Assembly (NCBI GenBank): GCA_030603605.1
Contig: JAUVXN010000026.1
Coordinates: forward strand, 1 to 13,824
Length of the DNA stretch: 13,824 nt
Direction: 5' to 3'
DNA from: Dehalococcoidales bacterium
Lineage (GTDB): Bacteria > Chloroflexota > Dehalococcoidia > Dehalococcoidales > RBG-16-60-22
Shown here: piece by piece, positions 1-6,736 of the stretch
Position numbering within the stretch: the first letter of the stretch is position 1
Layout: every line of letters starts with the position of its first letter
Notes under the pieces: model-generated
The model's input: only the letters and a program-made list of their open reading frames with translations
What the model was told of the DNA's origin: nothing
Database searches by the model: none
Made by a program: the position numbers and the translations under genes

Positions 1-1
1 A

Positions 2-112
2 GTCTTAGACATACTCAAGATGCGAGAAATTTACCGACATGTTAGTAACGCCGCTGACCGTATCGATGAAGCAGCTAATGTGCTGAGTGACATTGCCGTC
101 AAAATAACATAG
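2..112 (+). CDS. C-terminal end of a DUF47 / PhoU-like protein (partial)
   Basis: An open frame enters from the left edge and stops with TAG, giving 36 residues. The visible part includes IYRHVSNAADRIDEAANVLS and ends DIAVKIT. That pattern, a helix with an asparagine/alanine/aspartate-rich turn followed by 'ANVLSDI.VK', resembles the C-terminus of DUF47 proteins, helical PhoU relatives usually encoded beside Pit-type phosphate transporters and thought to act as their accessory or regulator. The start and most of the protein lie outside the window, so the family call rests on this short tail only. No phosphate transporter gene is visible here; one would be expected upstream. Confidence 0.6.
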   Translation, partial: VLDILKMREIYRHVSNAADRIDEAANVLSDIAVKIT

Positions 113-116
113 GGGG

Positions 117-147
117 CGGCCTAACTAATATATAAATTAAAAGGCCG
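117..147 (+). repeat. Perfect 6-bp inverted repeat over the methyltransferase start region
   Basis: CGGCCT (117-122) and AGGCCG (142-147) are exact inverted copies separated by 19 AT-rich bases (123-141). The left arm begins five bases after the DUF47 stop. The right arm contains the AAGG that would serve as ribosome binding site for the ATG at 150. As RNA, the hairpin would bury that site; as DNA, it could be an operator or a weak terminator-like fold. There is no T-run after it, so a true intrinsic terminator is unlikely. Function is inference. Confidence 0.4.
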
Positions 148-149
148 TG

Positions 150-797
150 ATGAAATACAATAGAAATCGATGGGACCAGATTTTCCAGAGTGAAGGTAGG
201 GTATTTGACAGTCCTCACGAAGATATGCCCCGGCTTATACCATATTTTAGAGCTCAAGGGGCAAAAAGAATACTGGACTTGGGCTGTGGCTCTGGTCGTC
301 ATATTGTGTTCCTGGCCAAGCATGATTTTGAAGTCCACGGAGTCGACGTCTCTCCTGTAGGCATTAAGCTAGCGAAAAGATGGATGGAAGATGAGAAATT
401 AGCCGCCAGCTTCATTATCGGCAGTATCTACAATAAGTTGCCTTATGCGAATGCTTTTTTTGATGCAGTTATCTCAGTGCAGGTAATCCACCATAACACG
501 GCTGAGAACATAAGAGGATTGATAGCAGAAATATGGAGGGTGCTGAAGCCGGCAGGACTCTTTTTTGCCACCATTCCCATGTATAAAAATCAAGCCAAAC
601 GGTTTCAACAGATTGAAGAAAATACTTTTCTGCCGTTAGACGGACGAGAGGAGAGTATTCCCCATTACTACTTTGATGAAGAACGAATAAGAAACTTCCT
701 TTCGGCATTCAATATCTTAGATATTCACGTTGACTCAAAAAACCATTATTGCTTTCTTGGAGCAAAATCAGAGAAAATAGTAGTTGATAAAAAGTGA
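150..797 (+). CDS. Class I SAM-dependent methyltransferase
   Basis: A 215-residue protein with a Rossmann-type methyltransferase fold. The SAM-binding motif I, RILDLGCGSGRH, is at about residues 40-51. An acidic residue follows in HGVDVSP (motif II), the post-II region contains FDAVISVQVIHH, and motif III is RVLKPAGLFFATIP. These features fit the Methyltransf_11/25 type, which acts on small molecules, lipids or proteins; the acceptor cannot be told from the sequence. A GTG at 147 is immediately upstream in frame, but the ATG at 150 has a better-placed AAGG five bases before it. The protein is cytosolic, with no signal peptide or membrane segment. It lies between a DUF47 gene and a DsrE-like gene and shows no obvious link to the hydrogenase operon. 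Confidence 0.85.
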   Translation: MKYNRNRWDQIFQSEGRVFDSPHEDMPRLIPYFRAQGAKRILDLGCGSGRHIVFLAKHDFEVHGVDVSPVGIKLAKRWMEDEKLAASFIIGSIYNKLPYANAFFDAVISVQVIHHNTAENIRGLIAEIWRVLKPAGLFFATIPMYKNQAKRFQQIEENTFLPLDGREESIPHYYFDEERIRNFLSAFNILDIHVDSKNHYCFLGAKSEKIVVDKK

Positions 798-864
798 TTA
801 GGACTGGTTGGTTGACGTTAATAAAGCGAGCATAAGTATCGAGAGACATCTAAGGGGGCAAGTT

Positions 865-1203
865 ATGGCAACAAGAGTTTTCGTTATCTTGAGCAGCGGG
901 GACAGAGAAGTGGCATTAGAGGTTGGACTTGTATATCCATTTAACGCCGCAACCAAAAAGTGGGTGGATGAGGTTAAAGTAATCATATTTGGGCCGTCAG
1001 AGAAAATTGCTGCCTGCGATTCGGAAGTTCAAGCGAAACTGAAGGAGTTAATAGAAGCCGGTATTGAGGTTATGGCGTGCAAGTGGTGTGCCGATAGAAT
1101 GAATGTAACCGATAAATTGGAAGCGGCGGGAATCAAGGTGGTATATGTCGGCTCAATAATATCGGAACTGCTGAAGGATGGCTGGGCTTCATTGACATTT
1201 TAA
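865..1203 (+). CDS. DsrE-family small protein
   Basis: A 112-residue protein with the alternating beta-strand and helix pattern of the DsrE/DsrF fold. It opens with a hydrophobic strand (RVFVILSSG), then a helix (DREVALEVGLVYPFNAA), a second strand (VKVIIFGPSE), a helix with Cys51, a third strand (IEVMACKWCADR) with Cys72 and Cys75, and a closing strand KVVYVGSI. The cysteine in the third strand matches the position where DsrE-like proteins carry a reactive thiol, so a sulfur-carrier or redox-sensing role is possible but unproven. The frame extends upstream to a TTG at 808. I chose the ATG at 865 because AAGGGGG (852-858) precedes it and because the first conserved strand starts there. It sits 320 bases upstream of the hdr operon. 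Confidence 0.75.
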   Translation: MATRVFVILSSGDREVALEVGLVYPFNAATKKWVDEVKVIIFGPSEKIAACDSEVQAKLKELIEAGIEVMACKWCADRMNVTDKLEAAGIKVVYVGSIISELLKDGWASLTF

Positions 1204-1248
1204 GTGACCGGAGCCTAAGGATAATCGGGCAAATGGCTCCATCCTCAC
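1204..1248 (+). repeat. Hairpin just after the DsrE stop codon
   Basis: GGAGCC (1210-1215) pairs exactly with GGCTCC (1235-1240), and an outer GTGA (1204-1207) pairs with TCAC (1245-1248) across a small internal loop. A second possible pairing, AGGAT (1218-1222) with ATCCT (1241-1245), competes with or crosses the first. No T-run follows, so this is not a standard intrinsic terminator. It may stabilise the 3' end of the upstream transcript or be part of a structured leader; both are inference. Confidence 0.35.
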
Positions 1249-1282
1249 CTGCACAGTTGAAGACGGGTAGCCTGGGTGTTTT

Positions 1283-1348
1283 TTGCGATTGAAAATAAGT
1301 ACACAGTAGAAACAGGGTTTGACAGCCGGTTGATAAGTATGTTAGGCT
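1283..1348 (+). promoter_or_regulatory. Weak sigma-70-type promoter candidates
   Basis: Two poor candidates are visible. TTGCGA (1283-1288) lies 18 bases before TAGAAA (1307-1312), each four of six against consensus. A perfect -35 box TTGACA (1319-1324) follows, but the positions 16-18 bases downstream offer only weak -10 boxes such as TAGGCT (1343-1348). Either would start a transcript that runs through the terminator at 1419-1444 before reaching hdrC. Confidence 0.2.
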
Positions 1349-1418
1349 GGCGGATGGTAGCATGAGAAAAGCCATCAGTAAATATGCAGGTGGAAGATTA
1401 TCTCTAGAAAGACACCAT

Positions 1419-1444
1419 AAAAGGGATTAAACATCCCTTTTTTT
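1419..1444 (+). terminator. Intrinsic (rho-independent) terminator
   Basis: A nine-base stem, AAAAGGGAT (1419-1427) with ATCCCTTTT (1433-1441), closes a five-base loop and merges into a T-run ending at 1444. This is a textbook intrinsic terminator, although the stem has only three G-C pairs. It lies 215 bases past the DsrE stop and 79 bases before hdrC. It either ends the upstream unit or attenuates the hdr/mvh operon. Confidence 0.8.
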
Positions 1445-1523
1445 GCGTTTTAATCTATGTTAGCATCCATGCGAAAGTTAACCTTGGAAACTGGTGTGAG
1501 CTAACCACTAATAAGGAGGTGCG

Positions 1524-2087
1524 ATGGAAAGTAAGACACGAGCTAATACTTTCATAGAGGAGGTTGGCACTGTTCCTGGCGGCGAGGGCGTTCGCCTTTG
1601 CATTCAGTGCGGTACCTGCACTGCATCCTGTCCTAGTGCCACAAGATGGGAGTACACACCTTCAGGAATCATTGCTATGATTCGGGCCGGATTGCGGGAC
1701 GAGGTTTTATCCAGTAGCTCCATGTGGCATTGCCTCTCCTGCTATTTCTGCACGGTACGCTGCCCCCGCAATGTCAAGCCAACTGAGCTATTTCACATCT
1801 TGGAGGGCTTGTCAAACCAATACGGTTATAAGGTTAAAAAGACTCGCACCCCGGCTATGTATCGCAGCTTCGTAAGCTCTATCAAGAATAATGGGCGAGT
1901 CCATGAATTTGGAATGATGTTCAAGTATTACCTGACAACCAACCCGTTCGCCGCACTCAAGGTGCTACCAGTAGGCTTACAGCTATTTTCCCACAAGCGA
2001 ATGCCACTGTTACCCCACAAGATTAAAGGTAAAGACGACCTATCCAAGATTATCCAAAAATTTAAAGAGGTTAGAGGTAGCCAATGA
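1524..2087 (+). CDS. hdrC: CoB-CoM heterodisulfide reductase-type subunit C (HdrC)
   Basis: This 187-residue iron-sulfur protein is the electron wire between HdrA and HdrB. It has two [4Fe-4S] motifs: CIQCGTCTASCP at residues 26-37 and CLSCYFCTVRCP at 70-81. The helical C-terminal half contains the ELFHILEG segment typical of HdrC, and the length is normal for the family. There are no membrane helices, so it belongs to the soluble HdrABC type rather than membrane HdrE-linked systems. The start is set by AAGGAGGT (1513-1520), close upstream. The stop overlaps the hdrB start by four bases (ATGA), which implies translational coupling. It is the first gene of the operon. The physiological disulfide is unknown, because most bacteria lack coenzymes M and B. 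Confidence 0.93.
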   Translation: MESKTRANTFIEEVGTVPGGEGVRLCIQCGTCTASCPSATRWEYTPSGIIAMIRAGLRDEVLSSSSMWHCLSCYFCTVRCPRNVKPTELFHILEGLSNQYGYKVKKTRTPAMYRSFVSSIKNNGRVHEFGMMFKYYLTTNPFAALKVLPVGLQLFSHKRMPLLPHKIKGKDDLSKIIQKFKEVRGSQ

Positions 2088-2953
2088 AATATTATGCATA
2101 CTATCCCGGTTGTTCGTCCGACGCTACAGCAGCAGGTCTTGGTATCTCGGCTCAGGCTATAGCTAAACCTCTGGATATGGAGCTAATAGAGCTTGAGGAC
2201 TGGAACTGCTGTGGTTCGACTCCGTATGGTTCTTTGGATGAATTAGAGTCAATTGCTGTAGTCGCTCGGAATTTAGCCCTGGCGGAGAAAACAGGGCTTG
2301 ACCTGGTAACCCCTTGCAGTTCCTGTTTTGTAACCCTCACCCAAGCCAATTTACACCTGAAAGAGTACCGGCAGTTGATGAGCCAGGTAAACGAAGCCTT
2401 AGCCGTTGCCAACCTGGAGTACAATGGGAATGTACGGGTAAGGCTTTTACTGGAAGTATTAATCAATGATATTACCCCTGAGACTATTACCGCTAAGGTT
2501 AAGCGACCACTTAGCGGTCTTAAGGTAGCCCCCTATTATGGTTGTCAGGAAGCCCGCCCCAACTATGGCTTCGACAACCCTAGTTTTCCACAGTCTCTTG
2601 ACCGCTTGGTGGAGAGCCTGGGAGCGGATGTGGTTCCTTACCCATTAAAGAACCACTGTTGCGGCGGGGCATTAATCATCTCAGAAGAAGGTCTGGCCCT
2701 GGACTTAATGCATAAATTGTTGGCTAACGCGGTGGAAAACGGGGCTCAGTGCATCACTACCCCCTGCCCGTTATGCCAGACAAACCTGGATGCTTACCAA
2801 GGCAGGGTCAACAGTAAGTTCAAAACCAACTATAACCTGCCTATTTTGTTCTTCACCCAACTGATGGGCGTAGCCTTTGGACTTAATAGCGAAGACTTAG
2901 GTTTGAAAACAAATATCGTTCCCACTCAAAAGGTTCTAGCAGAATACCTCTAA
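2084..2953 (+). CDS. hdrB: CoB-CoM heterodisulfide reductase-type subunit B (HdrB)
   Basis: This 289-residue protein has two complete CCG domains (cysteine-rich, CX31-39CCX35-36CXXC). Domain 1 ligands are Cys10, Cys42-Cys43, Cys78 and Cys81 (PCSSC). Domain 2 ligands are Cys154, Cys192-Cys193 and Cys228/Cys231 (PCPLC). In methanogen HdrB these bind two non-cubane [4Fe-4S] clusters that cleave the CoM-S-S-CoB disulfide. Every ligand position is kept here, so an active disulfide-reducing site is predicted. The length is normal. Translation starts inside the hdrC stop (ATGA). The stop TAA overlaps the ribosome binding site of hdrA, AAGGAG (2952-2957). In a bacterium without methanogenesis the substrate is probably another thiol-disulfide or a persulfide; that is inference. 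Confidence 0.93.
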   Translation: MKYYAYYPGCSSDATAAGLGISAQAIAKPLDMELIELEDWNCCGSTPYGSLDELESIAVVARNLALAEKTGLDLVTPCSSCFVTLTQANLHLKEYRQLMSQVNEALAVANLEYNGNVRVRLLLEVLINDITPETITAKVKRPLSGLKVAPYYGCQEARPNYGFDNPSFPQSLDRLVESLGADVVPYPLKNHCCGGALIISEEGLALDLMHKLLANAVENGAQCITTPCPLCQTNLDAYQGRVNSKFKTNYNLPILFFTQLMGVAFGLNSEDLGLKTNIVPTQKVLAEYL

Positions 2954-2963
2954 GGAGTAGTGA

Positions 2964-5900
2964 ATGGATAAGGACAAAGATAAAAGGGTCGGTGTTTATA
3001 TCTGCCACTGCGGAAGCAATATAGCGGCAATCGTCGATTGCGAAAAGGTGGCTGAATTTGCTCAGGGTTTAGACAACGTGGTTATCGCCCGCGATTACAA
3101 ATATATGTGCTCTGAGCCGGGGCAAAACCTTATCAAGGATGATATCAAGGAGCAGGGGCTCAATCGGGTGGTGGTGGCTTCCTGTTCACCGCGGATGCAT
3201 GAGCCTACTTTCCGTCATGCCTGTCAGGATGCCGGGCTGAATCAGTATTTATTTGAAATGGCTAACATCCGGGAGCACTGCTCGTGGGTGCATGAAGATA
3301 AGGAGAAGGCAACAGAGAAGGCAAAAGCATTGGTCAGCGCGGCGGTGAGGCGTGTCCTATATCACGAGCCTCTGGAAGCAAGAGAGGTTCCGGTTAACCC
3401 GAATACCCTGGTTGTCGGCGGAGGTATTGCTGGAATACAGGCCGCGATAGAGATTGCCGATTCGGGACACCAGGTTTATCTTGTCGAAAAGGACCCGAGC
3501 ATCGGCGGGCACATGGCCCAGTTTGATAAGACCTTCCCCACTTTGGACTGTGCCGCCTGTATCCTGACCCCGAAGATGACCACCGCAGGTCAACACCCTT
3601 ATATCCGACTTATGAGCTATAGCGAGGTAACCGAAGTATCGGGCTATGTCGGCAACTTCAAAGCCAAAATCAAAAGAAAAGCACGCTATGTTGACGAAGT
3701 CAAGTGTACCGGCTGTGGCGAGTGTTTCAAGGTCTGCCCTGTTGAGTTAGATAGTGAGTTTGACGAAGGTTTAAGCAAACGTAAGGCCATCTATACCCCC
3801 TTCCCCCAGGCAGTTCCCAACAAGGCCACCGTTGATAAACTGGGCTACCCGCCATGCCGGGTTGTCTGTCCGGCCGGTGTTAACGCTCAAGGTTATATCG
3901 CCCTTATCTCCGAAGGCAAGTTTAAAGAAGCCCTGGAGGTAGTACGCCGAACCATGCCCTTCGCCGGGGTTATTGGGCGGGTCTGCACCCATCCCTGCGA
4001 AACAGACTGCGAGCGGAAGACGGTTGATGACTCTATATCTATCCGGACACTGAAGCGATTTATTGCCGATTACGAGCTAAAGACCGGCAGAGAGAAGGCG
4101 ACTCCCGTTGAGCGGACGAAGGAGGACAAGGTAGCCATCGTTGGCTCCGGGCCGGCGGGTCTGGCTTGTGCCTATGACCTGGTCAAGAATGGATACCCAG
4201 TGACTGTGTTTGAAGCCTTACCAAAGGCCGGTGGTTTGCTACGCTACGGAATCCCTGAATACCGGCTGCCGAGGAAAACACTGGATAATGAGATTGATTA
4301 CGTAAAAGAGCTTGGAGTGGAGATTAAAACGAATACCCCGGTAAAAGACCTCAGTCAGCTCTTTGAACAGGGATACAAGACTATTTTCCTTGGCACTGGA
4401 GCTAGTGTGAGCCAGAAGATGAGGATTCCTGGCGAAGACATCACCGGGGTAATCCATGCTCTTGATTTCTTAAAAGAGGTAAATTCTGGAGCCAAGGTCA
4501 GTTTAGGCAAACGGGTAGCGGTTGTTGGTGGCGGTAATGCTGCTGTTGATGCCGCCAGAGTGGCGCAGCGCCTCGGTGCTAAAGAGGTGACTATTGTCTA
4601 TCGCCGCTCCCGGGCTGAAATGCCAGCAGTGGCTACCGAGGTTGACGAGGCAGAACGGGAGGGGGTAAACATCCACTTCCTGGCGGCACCGGTCAAAGTT
4701 CTGAGTAAGGACGAGCAATTAACCGGCATAGAGTGTATCCGCATGGAGCTGGGTGAGCCTGACGCCAGTGGTCGGCGGCGACCAGTACCGGTAGAAGGCT
4801 CGGAATTCACTATGGATGTTGATAATGTAATTATCGCCATCGGGCAGGCGGTAGATAAAACAGAACTGCCCAAAGAGCTTACCTACACCGGTTGGGGCAC
4901 TCTCTCTGTGGACCAGGTCACACTGGAAACAGATATTTCTGGTGTCTTCGCTGGCGGCGATGTGGTTGCTGGTCCCGCTGATGTCATCGGTGCTATTACT
5001 GCCGGCAAGGAAGCCGCGGAGAGTATCGACCGCTATTTAAGCGGAACTGATTTACGTGAAGGAAGACCAAAGACACTCCCCAGAGTCAAGGAAATCTCAA
5101 AGGAGGGGGTGCAACCGAAGCCAAAGGCAGCGATGCCAGTGCTTGACCTCAAACAGAGAGAGGGCTTCACCGAGGTTGAGCTTGGCTTTGATGAAAAGAC
5201 AGCAATTGAAGAAGCCAAGCGTTGCCTGAACTGCGCTGCCTGTTCCGAATGCATGGAATGCGTAAAAGCCTGTGAAGCCCAGGCTATCAATCATGAAATG
5301 GAAGATGAGATTGTTGAGGTTGATGTTGGCAACATCATTGTCGCCACCGGCTTCCAGCAGTTCGACCCCTCGGTAATCTATGAATATGGCTACGGGCGAT
5401 ATGATAATGTCATCACCGGTCTGCAATTTGAGAGGATGTCCAATGCATCGGGACCCTCTAGTGGTGAGGTTCTTCTGGCTGACGGGCGGAAACCGGAGAG
5501 CATAGCCATCCTGCACTGTGTCGGCAGTCGCGATGAGAATTACCACAAATACTGCTCGCGGGTCTGCTGTATGTACTCGCTGAAATACTCCCATCTACTA
5601 AAGGAGAAAGTCCCTGAAGCAGCTGTCTATCAGCTATATATTGACATGCGCTGCCCTGGCTCGGGCTATGAAGAGTTTTACGAGCGACTTCAGAAAGAGG
5701 GAGTCAACTTTGTGCGGGGTCGCGCCGGCGAGATTACTGACATCGCTGAGACCCCGGAAGAAGAAGGCAAGCTGATTGTCAATGTTGAGGATACCCTAGT
5801 CCGCCGCAAACGGCGTCTCCCGGTTGATATGGTCATTCTGAGCTGCGCCCTGGAACCCACTGCTGACGTCGAGCAGTTAGCCAGAACCTTCTCCCTGAGC

Positions 5901-6317
5901 CGAAAGGCGGACGGCTTCTTCCTGGAGAAGCATCCCAAACTCGACCCGGTAGCCACCATGACCGATGGCGTCTTCGTTGTTGGTTGCTGTCAGAGTCCAA
6001 AGGATATCCCCGACACTGTGGCTCAGGCTTCAGCCGCCGCTGCCCGGGCGCTGGCAATGATTAGCAAAGGCAAGGTTGAGATTGAAGCTGCCACTGCAAT
6101 CATTGATGAGGAACTTTGCTCCGGCTGCAGAATATGTAATGAACTCTGTCCCTACAAAGCAATTTCCTTTGACGAGGAGAAGAAAGTCTCCATTGTTAAT
6201 GAAGCAGTATGCAAGGGTTGTGGTGTCTGTGTGTCGGCTTGCCCCAGCGGTGCCATTACCGGTAAGCACTTTACCACTGAGCAAATTTTGTCCGAGATTG
6301 AGGGGGTGCTGGTATGA
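2964..6317 (+). CDS. hdrA: HdrA with an inserted GltD-like NAD(P)H/FAD module
   Basis: This 1117-residue flavoprotein is the bifurcation hub of the complex; ordinary HdrA has roughly 650-670 residues. The N-terminal HdrA domain carries ICHCG (13-17), MCSEPG (48-53) and ASCSPRMHEP (72-81). The HdrA FAD site is VVGGGIAGIQAA (150-161), followed by CAACILTPKM (196-205) and a ferredoxin motif CTGCGECFKVCP (248-259). From about residue 295 to 752 there is a whole GltD-like module: a cysteine-bearing helical domain (Cys298, Cys302, Cys341, Cys345, Cys349), a second FAD site VAIVGSGPAGLACA (390-403), an NAD(P)H site AVVGGGNAAVDAAR (519-532) followed by VYRRSRAEMPA, and GVFAGGDVVAGP (660-671). HdrA then resumes with a six-cysteine stretch (754-770), VGNIIVATGF (788-797) and two C-terminal ferredoxin motifs (1052-1062 and 1083-1093). 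No frameshift or stop interrupts the fusion. The stop overlaps mvhD by four bases. Confidence 0.93.
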   Translation: MDKDKDKRVGVYICHCGSNIAAIVDCEKVAEFAQGLDNVVIARDYKYMCSEPGQNLIKDDIKEQGLNRVVVASCSPRMHEPTFRHACQDAGLNQYLFEMANIREHCSWVHEDKEKATEKAKALVSAAVRRVLYHEPLEAREVPVNPNTLVVGGGIAGIQAAIEIADSGHQVYLVEKDPSIGGHMAQFDKTFPTLDCAACILTPKMTTAGQHPYIRLMSYSEVTEVSGYVGNFKAKIKRKARYVDEVKCTGCGECFKVCPVELDSEFDEGLSKRKAIYTPFPQAVPNKATVDKLGYPPCRVVCPAGVNAQGYIALISEGKFKEALEVVRRTMPFAGVIGRVCTHPCETDCERKTVDDSISIRTLKRFIADYELKTGREKATPVERTKEDKVAIVGSGPAGLACAYDLVKNGYPVTVFEALPKAGGLLRYGIPEYRLPRKTLDNEIDYVKELGVEIKTNTPVKDLSQLFEQGYKTIFLGTGASVSQKMRIPGEDITGVIHALDFLKEVNSGAKVSLGKRVAVVGGGNAAVDAARVAQRLGAKEVTIVYRRSRAEMPAVATEVDEAEREGVNIHFLAAPVKVLSKDEQLTGIECIRMELGEPDASGRRRPVPVEGSEFTMDVDNVIIAIGQAVDKTELPKELTYTGWGTLSVDQVTLETDISGVFAGGDVVAGPADVIGAITAGKEAAESIDRYLSGTDLREGRPKTLPRVKEISKEGVQPKPKAAMPVLDLKQREGFTEVELGFDEKTAIEEAKRCLNCAACSECMECVKACEAQAINHEMEDEIVEVDVGNIIVATGFQQFDPSVIYEYGYGRYDNVITGLQFERMSNASGPSSGEVLLADGRKPESIAILHCVGSRDENYHKYCSRVCCMYSLKYSHLLKEKVPEAAVYQLYIDMRCPGSGYEEFYERLQKEGVNFVRGRAGEITDIAETPEEEGKLIVNVEDTLVRRKRRLPVDMVILSCALEPTADVEQLARTFSLSRKADGFFLEKHPKLDPVATMTDGVFVVGCCQSPKDIPDTVAQASAAAARALAMISKGKVEIEAATAIIDEELCSGCRICNELCPYKAISFDEEKKVSIVNEAVCKGCGVCVSACPSGAITGKHFTTEQILSEIEGVLV

Positions 6318-6736
6318 GCTTTGAACCAAAGATTTTGGGCATTCTGTGCAACTGGTGTTCCTATGCCGGCGCTGACCTTGCCGGCATTTCTCGGAAGAAA
6401 TATTCTCCCAATGTAAGGATAGTGCGGGTTATGTGCAGCGGAAGGGTAGAACCCGCCTTCATACTCAAAGCTTTTGAGAAGGGGGCTGACGGCGTTCTCA
6501 TCTTGGGTTGTCACCCCGGTGATTGCCACTACTCTGAGGGGAATTATAAAACAATGCGGCGCATGCCCCTGCTGAAGAAGCTGCTGTCCCAGATGGGAAT
6601 TGAGGATGAACGGCTACGCATGGAATGGGTGTCAGCATCGGAAGGGGACCATTTCGCTGCCGTAGTCGATGAGATGACCGAGCAAGTAAGAAAATTAGGA
6701 CCATTCCCCCGAAATGGAGGTGGCGAGAATGGCTAA
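6314..6736 (+). CDS. mvhD: F420-non-reducing hydrogenase iron-sulfur subunit D (MvhD)
   Basis: This 140-residue protein links the hydrogenase MvhAG to HdrA through a [2Fe-2S] cluster. The family cysteines are visible in CNWCSYAGADLAG (Cys12, Cys15), MCSGR (Cys41) and GCHPGDCHY (Cys66, Cys71). The length is typical of stand-alone MvhD; it is not fused to HdrA as in some organisms. The start lies within the hdrA stop (ATGA overlap), and the 3' end overlaps mvhG by eight bases, so the three proteins are probably made in step. The location right after HdrA supports an intact electron path from H2 to the HdrA flavin. Confidence 0.93.
   Translation: MSFEPKILGILCNWCSYAGADLAGISRKKYSPNVRIVRVMCSGRVEPAFILKAFEKGADGVLILGCHPGDCHYSEGNYKTMRRMPLLKKLLSQMGIEDERLRMEWVSASEGDHFAAVVDEMTEQVRKLGPFPRNGGGENG

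Larger units (their letters stand above)
1204..1523 (+). other. 320-base intergenic region upstream of the hdr/mvh operon
   Basis: No convincing coding frame is present on either strand. The stretch holds a hairpin right after the DsrE stop, a second short hairpin (GATGG at 1353-1357 with CCATC at 1372-1376), weak promoter-like boxes between 1283 and 1350, an intrinsic terminator at 1419-1444, and the strong ribosome binding site AAGGAGGT (1513-1520) of hdrC. The terminator divides it into a 215-base left part and an 80-base right part. The operon promoter must lie either in the last 80 bases, giving constitutive entry, or before the terminator, giving an attenuated leader. Confidence 0.6.

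Noticed and set aside
808..864. Upstream TTG start for the DsrE-family gene
   Set aside because: It adds 19 residues with no family resemblance, uses a rare start codon and lacks a good ribosome binding site, while the ATG at 865 follows AAGGGGG.
1274..1286. Sigma-54-like -24/-12 element GG...TTGC upstream of hdrC
   Set aside because: The GG and GC are nine bases apart instead of the required ten, and the surrounding bases match poorly. A second GG/GC pair at 1349-1361 has the same defect. No good -24/-12 promoter was found ahead of the hydrogenase operon.
5097..5594. 165-residue open frame on the minus strand opposite hdrA
   Set aside because: It lies fully within the well-supported hdrA coding region, shows no recognisable motif and has no convincing ribosome binding site; it is a shadow frame.
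2964..6317. HdrA and GltD as two genes joined by assembly error
   Set aside because: The reading frame is continuous, the HdrA sequence resumes in the right place after the insertion, and the GltD unit is nested inside HdrA rather than joined end to end, which an assembly artefact would not readily produce.
6152..6529. 125-residue minus-strand frame across the hdrA/mvhD boundary
   Set aside because: It covers two conserved + strand iron-sulfur genes and its translation shows no domain features.
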